NCBI RefSeq assembly: GCF_001653795.1
Contig: NZ_CP011514.1
Location: 3,676,279 to 3,740,278 of the forward strand
Source: Mitsuaria sp. 7
Lineage (GTDB): Bacteria > Pseudomonadota > Gammaproteobacteria > Burkholderiales > Burkholderiaceae_C
DNA length: 64,000 nucleotides
Direction: 5' to 3'
Of the stretch, positions 26,780-35,090 are shown piece by piece. A program made the position numbers and the translations under genes. Every line of letters begins with the position of its first letter. Positions within the stretch are counted from its first letter, which is position 1. The notes beneath the pieces are model-generated. The model was not told where the DNA came from and searched no databases. It saw only the letters and a program-made list of their open reading frames with translations.

Positions 26780-28225
26780 ATGGGCGCCAAACTGAAAGTC
26801 GCGGGCTGGGTCGCATTGGGTGCGATGGCCGGTGTCATGACGACAATGCAGCTGCAGGCCAATGCCCGCAGCACCACCAGCCCCCTTCCGCTCGAGGAAC
26901 TGCAGCAACTCGCCGCGGTCTTCGGGATCGTGAAGTCCGACTACGTCGAATCCGTCGACGAGAAAAAGCTGATCAACGATGCCATCTCCGGCATGGTCAG
27001 CGGCCTGGACCCCCACTCCCAGTTCTTCGACAAGAAGAGCTTCAAGGAATTCCGCGAAAGCACCTCCGGCAAGTTCGTCGGCGTCGGCATCGAGATCGGC
27101 ATGGAGGACGGCCTGGTCAAGATCGTCTCGCCGATCGAAGGCAGCCCCGCCTTCCGCGCCGGCCTCAAGAGCGGCGACCTGATCAGCAAGATCGACGAGA
27201 CGGCCGTGCGCGGCCTCACGCTCGATCAGGCGGTCAAGAAGATGCGCGGCGAACCGGCCACCAAGGTCACGCTGTCGATCTACCGCAAGTCGGAAAGCCG
27301 GACCTTCCCCGTCACGATCGCCCGCGAGGAAATCCGCGTGCAGAGCGTGCGCGCCAAGCTGGTCGAGCCGGGCTACGCCTGGATCCGCGTGAGCCAGTTC
27401 CAGGACCGCACCGTCGAGGACTTCAGCCAGAAGCTGGCCGAGCTCTACAAGCAGGACCCCAAGATCAAGGGCGTCGTGCTGGACCTGCGCAACGACCCGG
27501 GCGGCCTGCTCGAGGGCGCGGTGGCGATCTCCGCGGCCTTCCTGCCCAAGGGCGTTGAGGTGGTGTCGACCAACGGCCAACTCGCCGAATCCAAGGCCAG
27601 CTACCGCGCCGATCCGGACTTCTACGCCCGCCGCGGCTCCGGTGACCCGCTGCGCCGCCTGCCGGACGCGATCAAGAACGTGCCGATGGTGGTGCTGGTG
27701 AACGAAGGCTCCGCCTCGGCCAGCGAGATCGTCGCCGGCGCGCTGCAGGACCACAAGCGGGCGACCGTGATGGGCCTGCAGACCTTCGGCAAGGGCTCGG
27801 TGCAGACCGTGCGCCAGCTGGGCCCGGACACGGCGGTCAAGCTGACCACCGCGCGCTACTACACGCCGAGCGGCCGCTCCATCCAGGCCAAGGGCATCGT
27901 GCCGGACATCCCGCTGGACGAGACCGCCGAAGGCAACGTGTTCGCCGAACTGCGCATGCGCGAGGCCGATCTGGAGAAGCACCTGCACGGCGCCGACGAG
28001 AAGACGGAAGAGTCGCGTTCCAAGGAACTGGAGAAGATCCGCGAGGAACGTCGCCAGAAGCTGGAAGCCGACTACGCCAAGCGCGCCGAAGCGCCGAAGC
28101 CGCTGCCCGAGTTCGGCAGCACCGAGGACTTCCCGCTGCGTCAGGCGCTGAACCAGCTGCAAGGCAAGCCGGTCGCGGTCTCCAAGCTCGCGCAGGAACG
28201 CAAGGCCGAAGCGAAGACGGAATGA
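26780..28225 (+). CDS. ctpA: C-terminal processing (S41) protease
   Basis: A 481-residue exported serine protease. An N-terminal signal/anchor (LKVAGWVALGAMAGVMTTMQ) is followed by the S41 N-domain, a PDZ domain (~90-180, GVGIEIGMEDGLVKIVSPIE) and the catalytic domain. The Ser-Lys dyad is Ser313 in GSASASE and Lys338 in TFGKGSVQT, with the 25-residue spacing of the family. It degrades or trims periplasmic proteins and probably remodels peptidoglycan hydrolases. The charged C-terminal tail (EEKSRSKELEK-like, ~400-481) is Lys/Glu rich. It ends at a strong terminator. In related genomes it often follows a peptidase M23 gene, which is absent here. Confidence 0.92.
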   Translation: MGAKLKVAGWVALGAMAGVMTTMQLQANARSTTSPLPLEELQQLAAVFGIVKSDYVESVDEKKLINDAISGMVSGLDPHSQFFDKKSFKEFRESTSGKFVGVGIEIGMEDGLVKIVSPIEGSPAFRAGLKSGDLISKIDETAVRGLTLDQAVKKMRGEPATKVTLSIYRKSESRTFPVTIAREEIRVQSVRAKLVEPGYAWIRVSQFQDRTVEDFSQKLAELYKQDPKIKGVVLDLRNDPGGLLEGAVAISAAFLPKGVEVVSTNGQLAESKASYRADPDFYARRGSGDPLRRLPDAIKNVPMVVLVNEGSASASEIVAGALQDHKRATVMGLQTFGKGSVQTVRQLGPDTAVKLTTARYYTPSGRSIQAKGIVPDIPLDETAEGNVFAELRMREADLEKHLHGADEKTEESRSKELEKIREERRQKLEADYAKRAEAPKPLPEFGSTEDFPLRQALNQLQGKPVAVSKLAQERKAEAKTE

Positions 28226-28257
28226 TCGAAGCCGGCGAAAGCCGGTGCCGCAAAGAC

Positions 28258-28286
28258 AAACGCCCGATGCATGCATCGGGCGTTTT
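28258..28286 (+). terminator. Intrinsic terminator of ctpA
   Basis: A perfect palindrome, AAACGCCCGATGCA / TGCATCGGGCGTTT, followed by a T-run (TTTT), lies 33 bp after the ctpA stop. The symmetrical A and T flanks could stop transcription from either side. The dispersed repeat copy 3 begins about 30 bp later. Confidence 0.9.
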
Positions 28287-28317
28287 GCTTGGTGGGTGGG
28301 ACCCCCAACTTCGCTGG

Positions 28318-28388
28318 GCCAAGCGCGGGCTCTCCACGATGCAGGGGACCTCGCGTCCGCGAATCCCCAGCATCATTCCGGCCCCACT
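28318..28388 (+). repeat. Dispersed hairpin repeat, copy 3
   Basis: The cleanest copy of the element shared with 3297, 16919 and 62902. It starts GCCAAGCGCGGGC and ends ATTCCGGCCCCACT. The hairpin spans 28338-28374: GATGC.A.GGGGA, inner TCGC, loop GTCC, GCGA, then TCCCC.A.GCATC, all tiers paired. It lies in the gap between the convergent ctpA and tatC genes, just after the ctpA terminator. Confidence 0.85.
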
Positions 28389-28422
28389 GGCGATGGCTGC
28401 CCTCGGTCGAGGGCCGAGCCGT

Positions 28423-29217
28423 TCAGCCGGTGGTGCCGTTGCTTTCTTCTGCTTCGGTGTCCGGGGCCTTCGAATATCTGGCGAAGGCGTTGGCGGCCCA
28501 GAGACCGACTTCGTAGAGCAGGCACATCGGGATCGCCAGCGCGAGCTGGGAGACGATGTCCGGCGGCGTGATCACCGCCGCGATGACGAAGGCCAGCACG
28601 ATGAAGTAGCCACGGAACTGCTTGAGCTGCGGCACCGTCACGATGCCCATGCGCGCGAGCACCACCACTACTACCGGCACCTCGAAGGCGGCGCCGAAGG
28701 CGATGAACATGTTCATCACGAAGCCCAGGTAGGCCTCGACGTCCGGCGTCGCGCTGATGCTCTTGGGCGCGAAGCTCTGGATGAAGGTGAAGACCTTGCC
28801 GAAGACGAAGAAGTAGCAGAACGCCACCCCCGCGAAGAACAGCAGGGTGCTGGACACCACCAGCGGCATCACCAGCCGCTTCTCGTGCGAGTACAGGCCC
28901 GGCGCGACGAAGGCCCAGACCTGATAGAGCACCACCGGCAACGCCACCAGGAAGGCCGCCAGCAGGGTGACCTTCAACGGCACCAGGAACGGCGACAGCA
29001 CGTTGGTGGCGATCAGCGAGCTGCCCTGCGGCAGGTGCGCCACCAGCGGCTTGGCGAGCAGGTCGAACAGGCCGTCCGTGCCCGGCCAGATGCACAGCAG
29101 GGCGAAGGCGGCCAGGATCGCCAGCAGCGACCGGATCAACCGGTCGCGCAGCTCCATGAGGTGGGACACAAAGGGCTGTTCGGTGCCGGCCAGTTCGTCT
29201 TCTTGGGGGCTGCTCAT
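28423..29217 (-). CDS. tatC: Sec-independent translocase subunit TatC
   Basis: A 264-residue inner-membrane receptor for twin-arginine signal peptides. The family opening FVSHLMELRDRLIRSLLAI and six hydrophobic segments are clear. The conserved QVWAFVAPGLYSHEKRL loop, ISATPDVEAYLGFVMNMFIA and AAVITPPDIVSQ are present. It is the last gene of tatABC on the minus strand, and its ATG overlaps the tatB stop (ATGA). The short acidic C-tail ends DTEAEESNGTTG. Confidence 0.95.
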   Translation of the reverse strand: MSSPQEDELAGTEQPFVSHLMELRDRLIRSLLAILAAFALLCIWPGTDGLFDLLAKPLVAHLPQGSSLIATNVLSPFLVPLKVTLLAAFLVALPVVLYQVWAFVAPGLYSHEKRLVMPLVVSSTLLFFAGVAFCYFFVFGKVFTFIQSFAPKSISATPDVEAYLGFVMNMFIAFGAAFEVPVVVVVLARMGIVTVPQLKQFRGYFIVLAFVIAAVITPPDIVSQLALAIPMCLLYEVGLWAANAFARYSKAPDTEAEESNGTTG

Positions 29218-29699
29218 GGGGCTCGGCGGGAGGGTCTGAAGCGCGCCACGCGGGCCGCGCCGGATTGGGCGTGGCGACGCACGCCCTGCTGCTGCTTGAA
29301 CCAGACCGGCGTCGCGCCGCGCTTGAGGCGCCAGTTCTTCTTCGGATGCGTGTACACCGGGACCACGCCGCCGTAGCCGACTATGGTGCCGTCCGCGTTC
29401 GTCCCGTCCACGGACAGGTCGGACCAGGTGGACTGCAGCGACTGGTTCGCGGCGTCCATCTGCTCCTGCACGCTGGACTGCACGTCGTTGACCGCGGTCT
29501 GGAACTGGCCCTTCATCTTCTGGAGTTCCTCCAGCTCGATGGACCGGTTCACCTCCGCCTTCACGTCGGACACATAGCGCTGCGCCTTGCCCAGCAGCGT
29601 GCCCACCGTCCGCGCCACGCGCGGCAGGCGTTCAGGGCCGAGCACGACCAGCGCCACGGCGCCGATCAGCACCAGCTTGTCAAAGCCGAAATCGACCAT
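29214..29699 (-). CDS. tatB: Sec-independent translocase subunit TatB
   Basis: A 161-residue TatB, a single-span protein that forms the receptor complex with TatC. The N-terminal helix VDFGFDKLVLIGAVALVVLG, the family's GPERLPRVARTVG block and the amphipathic helix (RYVSDVKAEVNRSIELEELQ) are clear. The C-terminal ~50 residues are unusual: a PVYTHPKKNWRLKRGATPVW segment and a very basic end (VRRHAQSGAARVARFRPSRR). It lies between tatA and tatC. Confidence 0.93.
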   Translation of the reverse strand: MVDFGFDKLVLIGAVALVVLGPERLPRVARTVGTLLGKAQRYVSDVKAEVNRSIELEELQKMKGQFQTAVNDVQSSVQEQMDAANQSLQSTWSDLSVDGTNADGTIVGYGGVVPVYTHPKKNWRLKRGATPVWFKQQQGVRRHAQSGAARVARFRPSRRAP

Positions 29700-29710
29700 G
29701 CGGGCCGCGC

Positions 29711-29941
29711 TCAGTTGCGCGTCTTGGCGTCGACGTCGACGGTGTTCGGATCAGCCGCCTTGTTGGTGTTGGCCACCTGCTGCGGCGGCGCGTCGGACGA
29801 GGTGCCGTCCTTCATGCCGTCCTTGAAGCCCTTGACGGCAGCGCCCAGGTCGCCGCCCACGTTGCGCAGCTTCTTGGTGCCGAAGACGGCGATGACGACG
29901 ACCAGCACGATCAACCAGTGCCAAATGCTCAAACCACCCAT
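29711..29941 (-). CDS. tatA: Sec-independent translocase subunit TatA
   Basis: A 76-residue pore-forming Tat component. A transmembrane segment ([16 protein letters not shown]) is followed by the hinge [20 protein letters not shown], an amphipathic helix and a polar tail. It is the first gene of tatABC, 11 bp before tatB. The region upstream (29942-30134, ~190 bp) shows no gene and probably holds its promoter. Confidence 0.94.
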   Translation of the reverse strand: MGGLSIWHWLIVLVVVIAVFGTKKLRNVGGDLGAAVKGFKDGMKDGTSSDAPPQQVANTNKAADPNTVDVDAKTRN

Positions 29942-30134
29942 GACAATCTCCAGAGTCGGAAGCCGAAATTCTACGGTGCGCGCATGACAGGCATGTCGGC
30001 GATCAATGCCCGTCCCTCCCCGCTTCAGCGGCTTATGGGCCCGCTGCCACCCGCTGGACGAACGAAAGGCCTCGGAAAGCCGATCGCCTGCGCAGGTTCA
30101 ACCGACGACGGCCCAACTTAAATGAGGCCGGCGC

Positions 30135-30482
30135 TCAGCCTTTCAACCAGGGACGTGGGCCGCCGACGGCGTGCATGTGGAGGTGGAAGACCTCCTGACC
30201 GCCGTCAGCACCCGTGTTGATGACCGTCCGGAAACCGTTCGTGACGCCGAGTTCCTTCATCAGCTTCGGCACCAGCACCGACATCTTGCCCAGCAGCGGC
30301 GCGTGCTCGGGCTGCAGGTCGGCCATGCTGGCGATGTGCTGCTTGGGAATCAGCAGGAAGTGCACCGGCGCCCACGGATGGATGTCGTGGAAGCCGAGCA
30401 GGTCGTCGTCCTCGTAGACCTTCTTCGCGGGAATCTGGCCCTGGACGATCTTGCAGAAGAGGCAGTGGGGGTCGTGGCTCAT
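30135..30482 (-). CDS. hinT: HIT-family hydrolase (HinT-like)
   Basis: A 115-residue histidine triad protein. The catalytic motif HLHMHAVGG is intact, preceded by CLFCKIVQGQIPAKKVYEDD and the HFLLIPKQHIASM segment. These proteins hydrolyse purine nucleoside phosphoramidates such as aminoacyl-AMP. It lies between tatA and the DUF4870 gene on the same strand, in the arrangement that I expect for Burkholderiales. Confidence 0.93.
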   Translation of the reverse strand: MSHDPHCLFCKIVQGQIPAKKVYEDDDLLGFHDIHPWAPVHFLLIPKQHIASMADLQPEHAPLLGKMSVLVPKLMKELGVTNGFRTVINTGADGGQEVFHLHMHAVGGPRPWLKG

Positions 30483-30526
30483 GGTGGCAAGCAGTGAGAG
30501 GCGGTCAGGACGCGGTCAGGACACGA

Positions 30527-30928
30527 TCACAGCGGCATCGGCCGGCGGTCGTTCATGGCCAGCCAGCCGCGCACGATGCGATACAGGAACCAGATCGAGA
30601 TCAGGCACCAGGCGATCCAGCCCGGGATGATGAACAGGAACCACAGCGGGATCGTGACGACGTACAGGATGCCGCACCACAGCACGCTGCGCAGCCGCCA
30701 TGAGAAGTGCGTGGCCTGCCAGGTGCCGGCGGCCTCGTCGCGCTTCACCAGGTCGACGATCACCGCGACGATCAGCAGCACGATGCTGGCCTGCACGCCG
30801 GGCAGCAGCGCGCCGATCGCGACGACCGCGTGCAGCGCATAGCTGATGATGCCGACGGTGCGCAGGCCCGCTTCGCGCTGCGGGTCGAGCACGACGTCGG
30901 GCGGCTGCGGTTCGAACGACTGGGTCAT
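30527..30928 (-). CDS. DUF4870-family membrane protein
   Basis: A 133-residue protein with about four hydrophobic stretches: VGIISYALHAVVAIGALLPG, QASIVLLIVAVIVDLV, SVLWCGILYVVTIPLWFLFI and IAWCLISIWFLYRIV. The N-terminus is polar and proline-rich. The family has no assigned role. The ATG at 30928 has a clean SD (AAGGAG) and is preferred over a GTG at 30946. It is nested between hisE and hinT. Confidence 0.82.
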   Translation of the reverse strand: MTQSFEPQPPDVVLDPQREAGLRTVGIISYALHAVVAIGALLPGVQASIVLLIVAVIVDLVKRDEAAGTWQATHFSWRLRSVLWCGILYVVTIPLWFLFIIPGWIAWCLISIWFLYRIVRGWLAMNDRRPMPL

Positions 30929-30952
30929 GCGATCTCCTTCATGCACGCTCCT

Positions 30953-31420
30953 TCATGCGGTCCCCTGCGGGGAGCTTCTGCGGGCGAATTCCTCAAGGCC
31001 GGACAGGCCTTCGCGGCGGGCCAGTTCGGCCAGCACCTGCTCGGGCCGCAGGTCCAAGGCCGCCAGCGCGACGATCGAATGGAACCACAGGTCGGCGACC
31101 TCGTAGACCAGCTTGTCCGGCGCGCCGTCCTTGGCCGCGATCACGACCTCAGTCGCTTCCTCGCCGACCTTCTTGAGGATGTGGTCCAGGCCCTTGGCGA
31201 ACAGCTTGGCGACATAGCTCTTGTCGGGATCGCCCTCGGCACGACGCTGGGCGACGACGTCGCCCAGATGCGCCAGCACGTCCGTGCCGTTCAGCGGCGC
31301 CTTCGCCGGATCGGTCAGCGGGGCCGTCACGGCGGGCGAGGGACTGTCGGGCAGGAAAACCGAGTCAGGCGCGTCGGGCGCGCCAGCCACGGTCTTGCCG
31401 GAAGTGTCGGAGGGGGCCAT
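30953..31420 (-). CDS. hisE: Phosphoribosyl-ATP pyrophosphatase
   Basis: A 155-residue enzyme of histidine synthesis (PR-ATP to PR-AMP). The core HisE helix bundle occupies ~46-150: [20 protein letters not shown] then [31 protein letters not shown] and [12 protein letters not shown], which carry the metal-binding Glu/Asp residues. The first ~45 residues are a Ser/Pro/Ala-rich extension not typical of the ~105-residue family. A later start is not obvious, since no in-frame ATG follows before the core. hisI lies 5 bp upstream, and the pair acts in sequence. Confidence 0.93.
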   Translation of the reverse strand: MAPSDTSGKTVAGAPDAPDSVFLPDSPSPAVTAPLTDPAKAPLNGTDVLAHLGDVVAQRRAEGDPDKSYVAKLFAKGLDHILKKVGEEATEVVIAAKDGAPDKLVYEVADLWFHSIVALAALDLRPEQVLAELARREGLSGLEEFARRSSPQGTA

Positions 31421-31425
31421 GTCGC

Positions 31426-31818
31426 TCAAGCCTTGTAGATGCTGGCCGGGTCCTTGAGGACCGGCTCGACCGCCGTCCACTGCCCGTTCTCCAGCTTCTG
31501 GAAGAAGCAGCTGTGACGGCCGGTGTGGCAGGCGATGCCGGGCTCGTGGCCGTGCTGCGTGATGCTCAGCAGCACCACGTCGTTGTCGCAATCCAGCCGG
31601 ATGCCGTGGACCTGTTGCACGTGGCCGGACTCCTCGCCCTTGTGCCACAGCTTCTGTCGCGAACGGCTCCAGTACACCGCTTCGCCGACTTTGGCCGTGC
31701 GGGCCAGCGCCTCGCGATTCATCCACGCGAACATCAGGATGTCGTTCGAGCCCTGCTCCTGGGCGATGACGGGCACCAGCCCGTCGCGGTCCCACTTGAT
31801 CTGATCCAGCCAGTCCAT
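31426..31818 (-). CDS. hisI: Phosphoribosyl-AMP cyclohydrolase
   Basis: A 130-residue zinc enzyme that opens the adenine ring of PR-AMP in histidine synthesis. Landmarks are [20 protein letters not shown], the [11 protein letters not shown] block, [18 protein letters not shown] and the zinc ligands in DCDNDVV and [11 protein letters not shown]. The start is uncertain: the ATG at 31818 gives the conserved family N-terminus, while ATGs at 31887 and 31902 would overlap the mutT gene. None has a strong SD. The other his genes are not in the window. Confidence 0.92.
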   Translation of the reverse strand: MDWLDQIKWDRDGLVPVIAQEQGSNDILMFAWMNREALARTAKVGEAVYWSRSRQKLWHKGEESGHVQQVHGIRLDCDNDVVLLSITQHGHEPGIACHTGRHSCFFQKLENGQWTAVEPVLKDPASIYKA

Positions 31819-31876
31819 CGGGGCAGTGTAGTCCGCGGTCGCTCCAGCGGCATCGCTCACACCATCGGTCGTGCCT

Positions 31877-32362
31877 TCAGACGACATGGGTCGCCCCGAC
31901 ATGGAAACGCTCGGCGGCGAACCACTGCAGCACAGGGATCGTGCCGGGGAGCACCGGTTGCACCTGCACCGGCAGGTGTTGCCAGCTCATGGTCTGGCCT
32001 TCGCGCATCTCGAACTCGCCCTGCCACTCGTACACCTTGCAGAAGTGCAGGCGCACCTTGGCGTGCGGGTACTCCATCAGCTCGATCTTCCACGGCTGCG
32101 CGGCGCCGATGGTGATGCCGAGTTCCTCATGCAGTTCGCGGCGCAGCGCTTGCTCCACGGTCTCGCCGGCCTCGAGCTTGCCGCCCGGGAACTCCCAGTA
32201 GCCGGCGTAGACCTTGCCCTCGGGGCGGGAGGTCAGCAGGAACTCGGTCTCGCGGCCGTTCGGTTCGCGGCGCACCAGCACGCCGACCGCCACGTCCACC
32301 GGCTTGCGATCGCTCGCGGCGGAGGGGCTGTGCGGGTTCGCGGATTCGTTTTTCTCAGTCAT
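31877..32362 (-). CDS. mutT: MutT-type Nudix hydrolase
   Basis: A 161-residue protein expected to sanitise 8-oxo-dGTP. The Nudix box is exact: [20 protein letters not shown] then ELGI, preceded by [13 protein letters not shown] and AVGVLVRR. The C-terminal part ([20 protein letters not shown]) fits MutT. The ATG at 32362 removes a leader that would lie inside the DUF815 gene. It overlaps the DUF815 gene by 8 bp and precedes hisI on the same strand. Confidence 0.88.
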   Translation of the reverse strand: MTEKNESANPHSPSAASDRKPVDVAVGVLVRREPNGRETEFLLTSRPEGKVYAGYWEFPGGKLEAGETVEQALRRELHEELGITIGAAQPWKIELMEYPHAKVRLHFCKVYEWQGEFEMREGQTMSWQHLPVQVQPVLPGTIPVLQWFAAERFHVGATHVV

Positions 32363-33257
32363 GGACTTGCCCCTGCCCCGCCAGATCGCGGGCGAACTGG
32401 TAGGCGACACGGCCCGAGCGCGATCCGCGCTCCAGCGCCCACACCAGCGCGAGTGGGCGCGCAGCCTCGATGCGCGCGGCGTCCAGGCCGAAATGCGTCA
32501 GCCATTGCGCGACGATCGCCAGGTATTCCTGCTGGCTGAAGCTGTAGAAGCTGATCCACATCCCGAAGCGTTCGGACAGCGAGATCTTCTCCTCCACCGC
32601 CTCGCCCGGATGCACCTCGACGTTGCCGTCGCGCTCCGAGTAGGTCGTGGCCAGGTTGTCCTTCATCTGCTCGGGCAGCAGGTGGCGGCGGTTGCTGGTG
32701 GCGTAGATCAGCAGGTTGTCGGTGGCCGCGGCGACGGAGCCGTCAAGCATGGACTTGAGCGCCTTGTAGCCGGCCTCGCCTTCGTCGAAGCTGAGGTCGT
32801 CGCAGAAGATGACGAAGCGCTCCGGCCGGTCGGCGACCAGGTCGGCCAGATCCGGCAGGTCGACGAGGTCGCCCTTGTCGACCTCGATCAGGCGCAGACC
32901 CTGTCCGGCGAATTCGTTGAGGCAGGCCTTGATCAGCGAGCTCTTGCCGGTCCCGCGCGCGCCGGTCAGCAGCACGTTGTTGGCGGGCTGGCCCTGCACG
33001 AACTGGCGCGTGTTGCGCAGCAGGCGTTCCTTCTGCGGCTCGACCTCCTTGAGGTCGGCGAGCCGGATCGCGGAGAGGTGCTTCACCGGCTCCAGGCGGG
33101 CGCTCGCGCCGCGCTTGCGGTAGCGGAAGGCCACGGCGGCGTCCCAGTCGGGCGGGGTCAGGGGCTGGGGCAGCACGGCCTCCAGGCGGGTCAGCAGCGC
33201 GTCGGCGCGTTGGAGCACGGCGACAAGGGCTTCAGAGGCGTCAGGAGCATTGACCAT
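32355..33257 (-). CDS. DUF815-family AAA ATPase
   Basis: A 300-residue P-loop ATPase. Walker A is GARGTGKSSL (~103), followed by LRLIEVDKGDLVDLPDL, the Walker B-like VIFCDDLSFDEGE, and ATSNRRHLLPE, which are family hallmarks, and FGMWISFYSFSQQEYL. The function is unknown; members lie near argJ-secA-mutT in betaproteobacteria, and here it keeps the mutT link. The ATG at 33257 is preferred to 33305, since the longer start lacks a family N-terminus. The C-terminus is cytoplasmic and soluble. Confidence 0.87.
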   Translation of the reverse strand: MVNAPDASEALVAVLQRADALLTRLEAVLPQPLTPPDWDAAVAFRYRKRGASARLEPVKHLSAIRLADLKEVEPQKERLLRNTRQFVQGQPANNVLLTGARGTGKSSLIKACLNEFAGQGLRLIEVDKGDLVDLPDLADLVADRPERFVIFCDDLSFDEGEAGYKALKSMLDGSVAAATDNLLIYATSNRRHLLPEQMKDNLATTYSERDGNVEVHPGEAVEEKISLSERFGMWISFYSFSQQEYLAIVAQWLTHFGLDAARIEAARPLALVWALERGSRSGRVAYQFARDLAGQGQVHD

Positions 33258-33314
33258 AGCCACCGAGTGTAGGCGGCGCCCCGAGGCGTACGGGGCGGTA
33301 GGCATCGCGAAAGC

Positions 33315-33953
33315 TCAGGCGAGCATTCGCATCGCGGCATCCAGCTGTTCGGTCGGCAGGCGCTTGAAGCCGGAGCGCGCGTAGCGCTGCAGCCGGCCGA
33401 TGATGAAGCTCACCAGCACCGAGGCCTGCGCCTGCGCCTCGACGGTCGGCGTGGTCGACCCGGAGGCCTCCGCGGCGGTGCGCAGCCCCTGTCGCAGCGC
33501 CGACTCGACCTTGTCGAAGAACTGGTTCATGCGCGCGACCAGGCGCTCGTTCTCGTAGACCAGCGCGTCGCCGACCATCACGCGGGCCATGCCCGGATTG
33601 CGCTCGCCGAACTGCAGCAGCACCGCGACGATGCGCTGCGCCTGCGCCAGCCCGTCCGTCTCGCGCTCGGCGATCTGGTTGAGCAGCGAGAAGATGCTGG
33701 TCTCGATGAATTCGATCAGCCCCTCGAACATCTGGGCCTTGCTGGCGAAGTGGCGGTAGAGCGCCGCTTCGCTGACCTCCAGCCGTGCGGCGAGCGCGGC
33801 GGTGGTCACCCGCTCGGCGCCGGGCTGCTCCAGCATGCTGGCCAGCGTCTGCAGGATCTGCACCCGGCGCTCGCCCGGCTTGAGCCGCTTGCGTGGCAGC
33901 TCCGCCGGCTTGGCAGCGGCAGAGTCCGGGGTGTCCGAGGAGCTGGGGTGCAT
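33315..33953 (-). CDS. slmA: Nucleoid occlusion factor SlmA (TetR family)
   Basis: A 212-residue TetR-type DNA-binding protein that blocks FtsZ rings over the chromosome. The HTH is TTAALAARLEVSEAALYRHF then ASKAQMFEGLIEFIE, and the C-terminal dimerisation domain contains NPGMARVMVGDALVYENERL. The N-terminal 25 residues (Ser/Ala/Pro) are poorly conserved. The ATG at 33953 is used; an earlier start at 34031 lacks family similarity. argB, a frequent neighbour in this order, lies nearby at 35091. Confidence 0.9.
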   Translation of the reverse strand: MHPSSSDTPDSAAAKPAELPRKRLKPGERRVQILQTLASMLEQPGAERVTTAALAARLEVSEAALYRHFASKAQMFEGLIEFIETSIFSLLNQIAERETDGLAQAQRIVAVLLQFGERNPGMARVMVGDALVYENERLVARMNQFFDKVESALRQGLRTAAEASGSTTPTVEAQAQASVLVSFIIGRLQRYARSGFKRLPTEQLDAAMRMLA

Positions 33954-34133
33954 GGAGGGGGCCGAAGTGTGCGGCGATTCTGGCACAGCCGGAACGCCGC
34001 CTTGACGCCGATGCCGGACGTCGTACGCCAACTCCCCGAGGCCGGTTTCCGGCTCATGCCGGGAGGACCGCCACCCTGGAAGGTGGCAGTCCTTGCCCGA
34101 TCAGTCGTCGATCAGACCGCGATCGGACCGCGA

Positions 34134-34823
34134 TCAGTCGCGCAGCCAGCCGAGGCGGCGTGCCTCGTAGATGGCCTCGACCTTGGAGCGCACCTGCAGC
34201 TTGCGGTAGGTGCGCTTCACGTAGGTCATGATGGTGTGCGGCGACACGTTCATGAACTGCGCGATCTCGTCGAAGGTGAAGCCCTTCGCGGCGAGGTGCA
34301 GCACGCGCGATTCCTGTTCGGACAGCGCGACGACCTGCTCGTCGACCAGCGGCATCGGGGCCGAATCGCCGAAGCCGCGCGGATGCGCGCCCGCCCCCTG
34401 CGGCGCCAGGCGCAGCAGCAGCCGACGCGCGATCACCGGCGAGATCGGACTGCCGCCCGCGCGCAGCGAGCGCAGCTGACCCGGCAGGTCGAGCGCGAGC
34501 GAGTCCTTGAGCAGGTAGCCGGTCGCGCCGGCTTCGATGCTCGAGAGCACGTGCTGCTCGTCGCCGAAGACGGAGATGACCATCACCTCGCACTCGGGCG
34601 CGACGTGGGCCGCGTGGCGGATCAGTTCGATGCCGCTCCCCCCGGGCAGGTCGAGGTCCACCAGCAGCACGTCGGGACGCGTCTGGTCGAACATCTTCCG
34701 GCCCTGCTGGAGATCGGTGGCCATGCCCACCAGACGGATGTCGGGTGCTTTCTCAAGGGCATGGGCGAACGCTTCGCGGAAACGAAGCTGATCCTCGACG
34801 ATCAAGACGCTGAAAAGTGACAT
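34134..34823 (-). CDS. LuxR/NarL-type response regulator, no partner kinase nearby
   Basis: A 229-residue transcription factor. The receiver domain (~4-120) begins LFSVLIVEDQLRFREAF and has the phospho-acceptor Asp56 in LLVDLDLPGG, with VISVFGD and GYLLKD. The C-terminal HTH (~165-225) is LSEQESRVLHLAAKGFTFDE then IAQFMNVSPHTIMTYVKR. No histidine kinase gene lies next to it, so its signal is unknown. The ATG at 34823 is preferred over one at 34862, since the receiver begins at once. It lies between slmA and argB. Confidence 0.9.
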   Translation of the reverse strand: MSLFSVLIVEDQLRFREAFAHALEKAPDIRLVGMATDLQQGRKMFDQTRPDVLLVDLDLPGGSGIELIRHAAHVAPECEVMVISVFGDEQHVLSSIEAGATGYLLKDSLALDLPGQLRSLRAGGSPISPVIARRLLLRLAPQGAGAHPRGFGDSAPMPLVDEQVVALSEQESRVLHLAAKGFTFDEIAQFMNVSPHTIMTYVKRTYRKLQVRSKVEAIYEARRLGWLRD

Positions 34824-34983
34824 GCAATCCCTCACGGCCTGCGGAGCCGTTTCGTGGCGCATTCTGGGATGTCGCGTGTTTCAGCGGCAATCCCCAGCTT
34901 GCAGTGGTATGACCTTCGACCAAGCCCGGCGGCCAGAGGGACAGCGAGGGCAAGCAGCGATCCTGCCCACCCTCCGGAAACGA

Positions 34984-35012
34984 CCGAGCCCCCTCGTTCG
35001 GAGGGGGCTCGG
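34984..35012. terminator. Long GC hairpin downstream of argB
   Basis: A perfect 12-bp stem (CCGAGCCCCCTC/GAGGGGGCTCGG) with a 5-nt loop lies about 80 bp after the argB stop, ahead of the response regulator. There is no T-run on either side, so it may stop RNA polymerase only partly or act bidirectionally. Confidence 0.6.
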
Positions 35013-35090
35013 TGGGGGAATCCACCCATCAGGGGGATCCGCGGAATGATCCGGAGCGCCTCTTCAGCGGAGGTTTCTCCGTCGGCCCGC

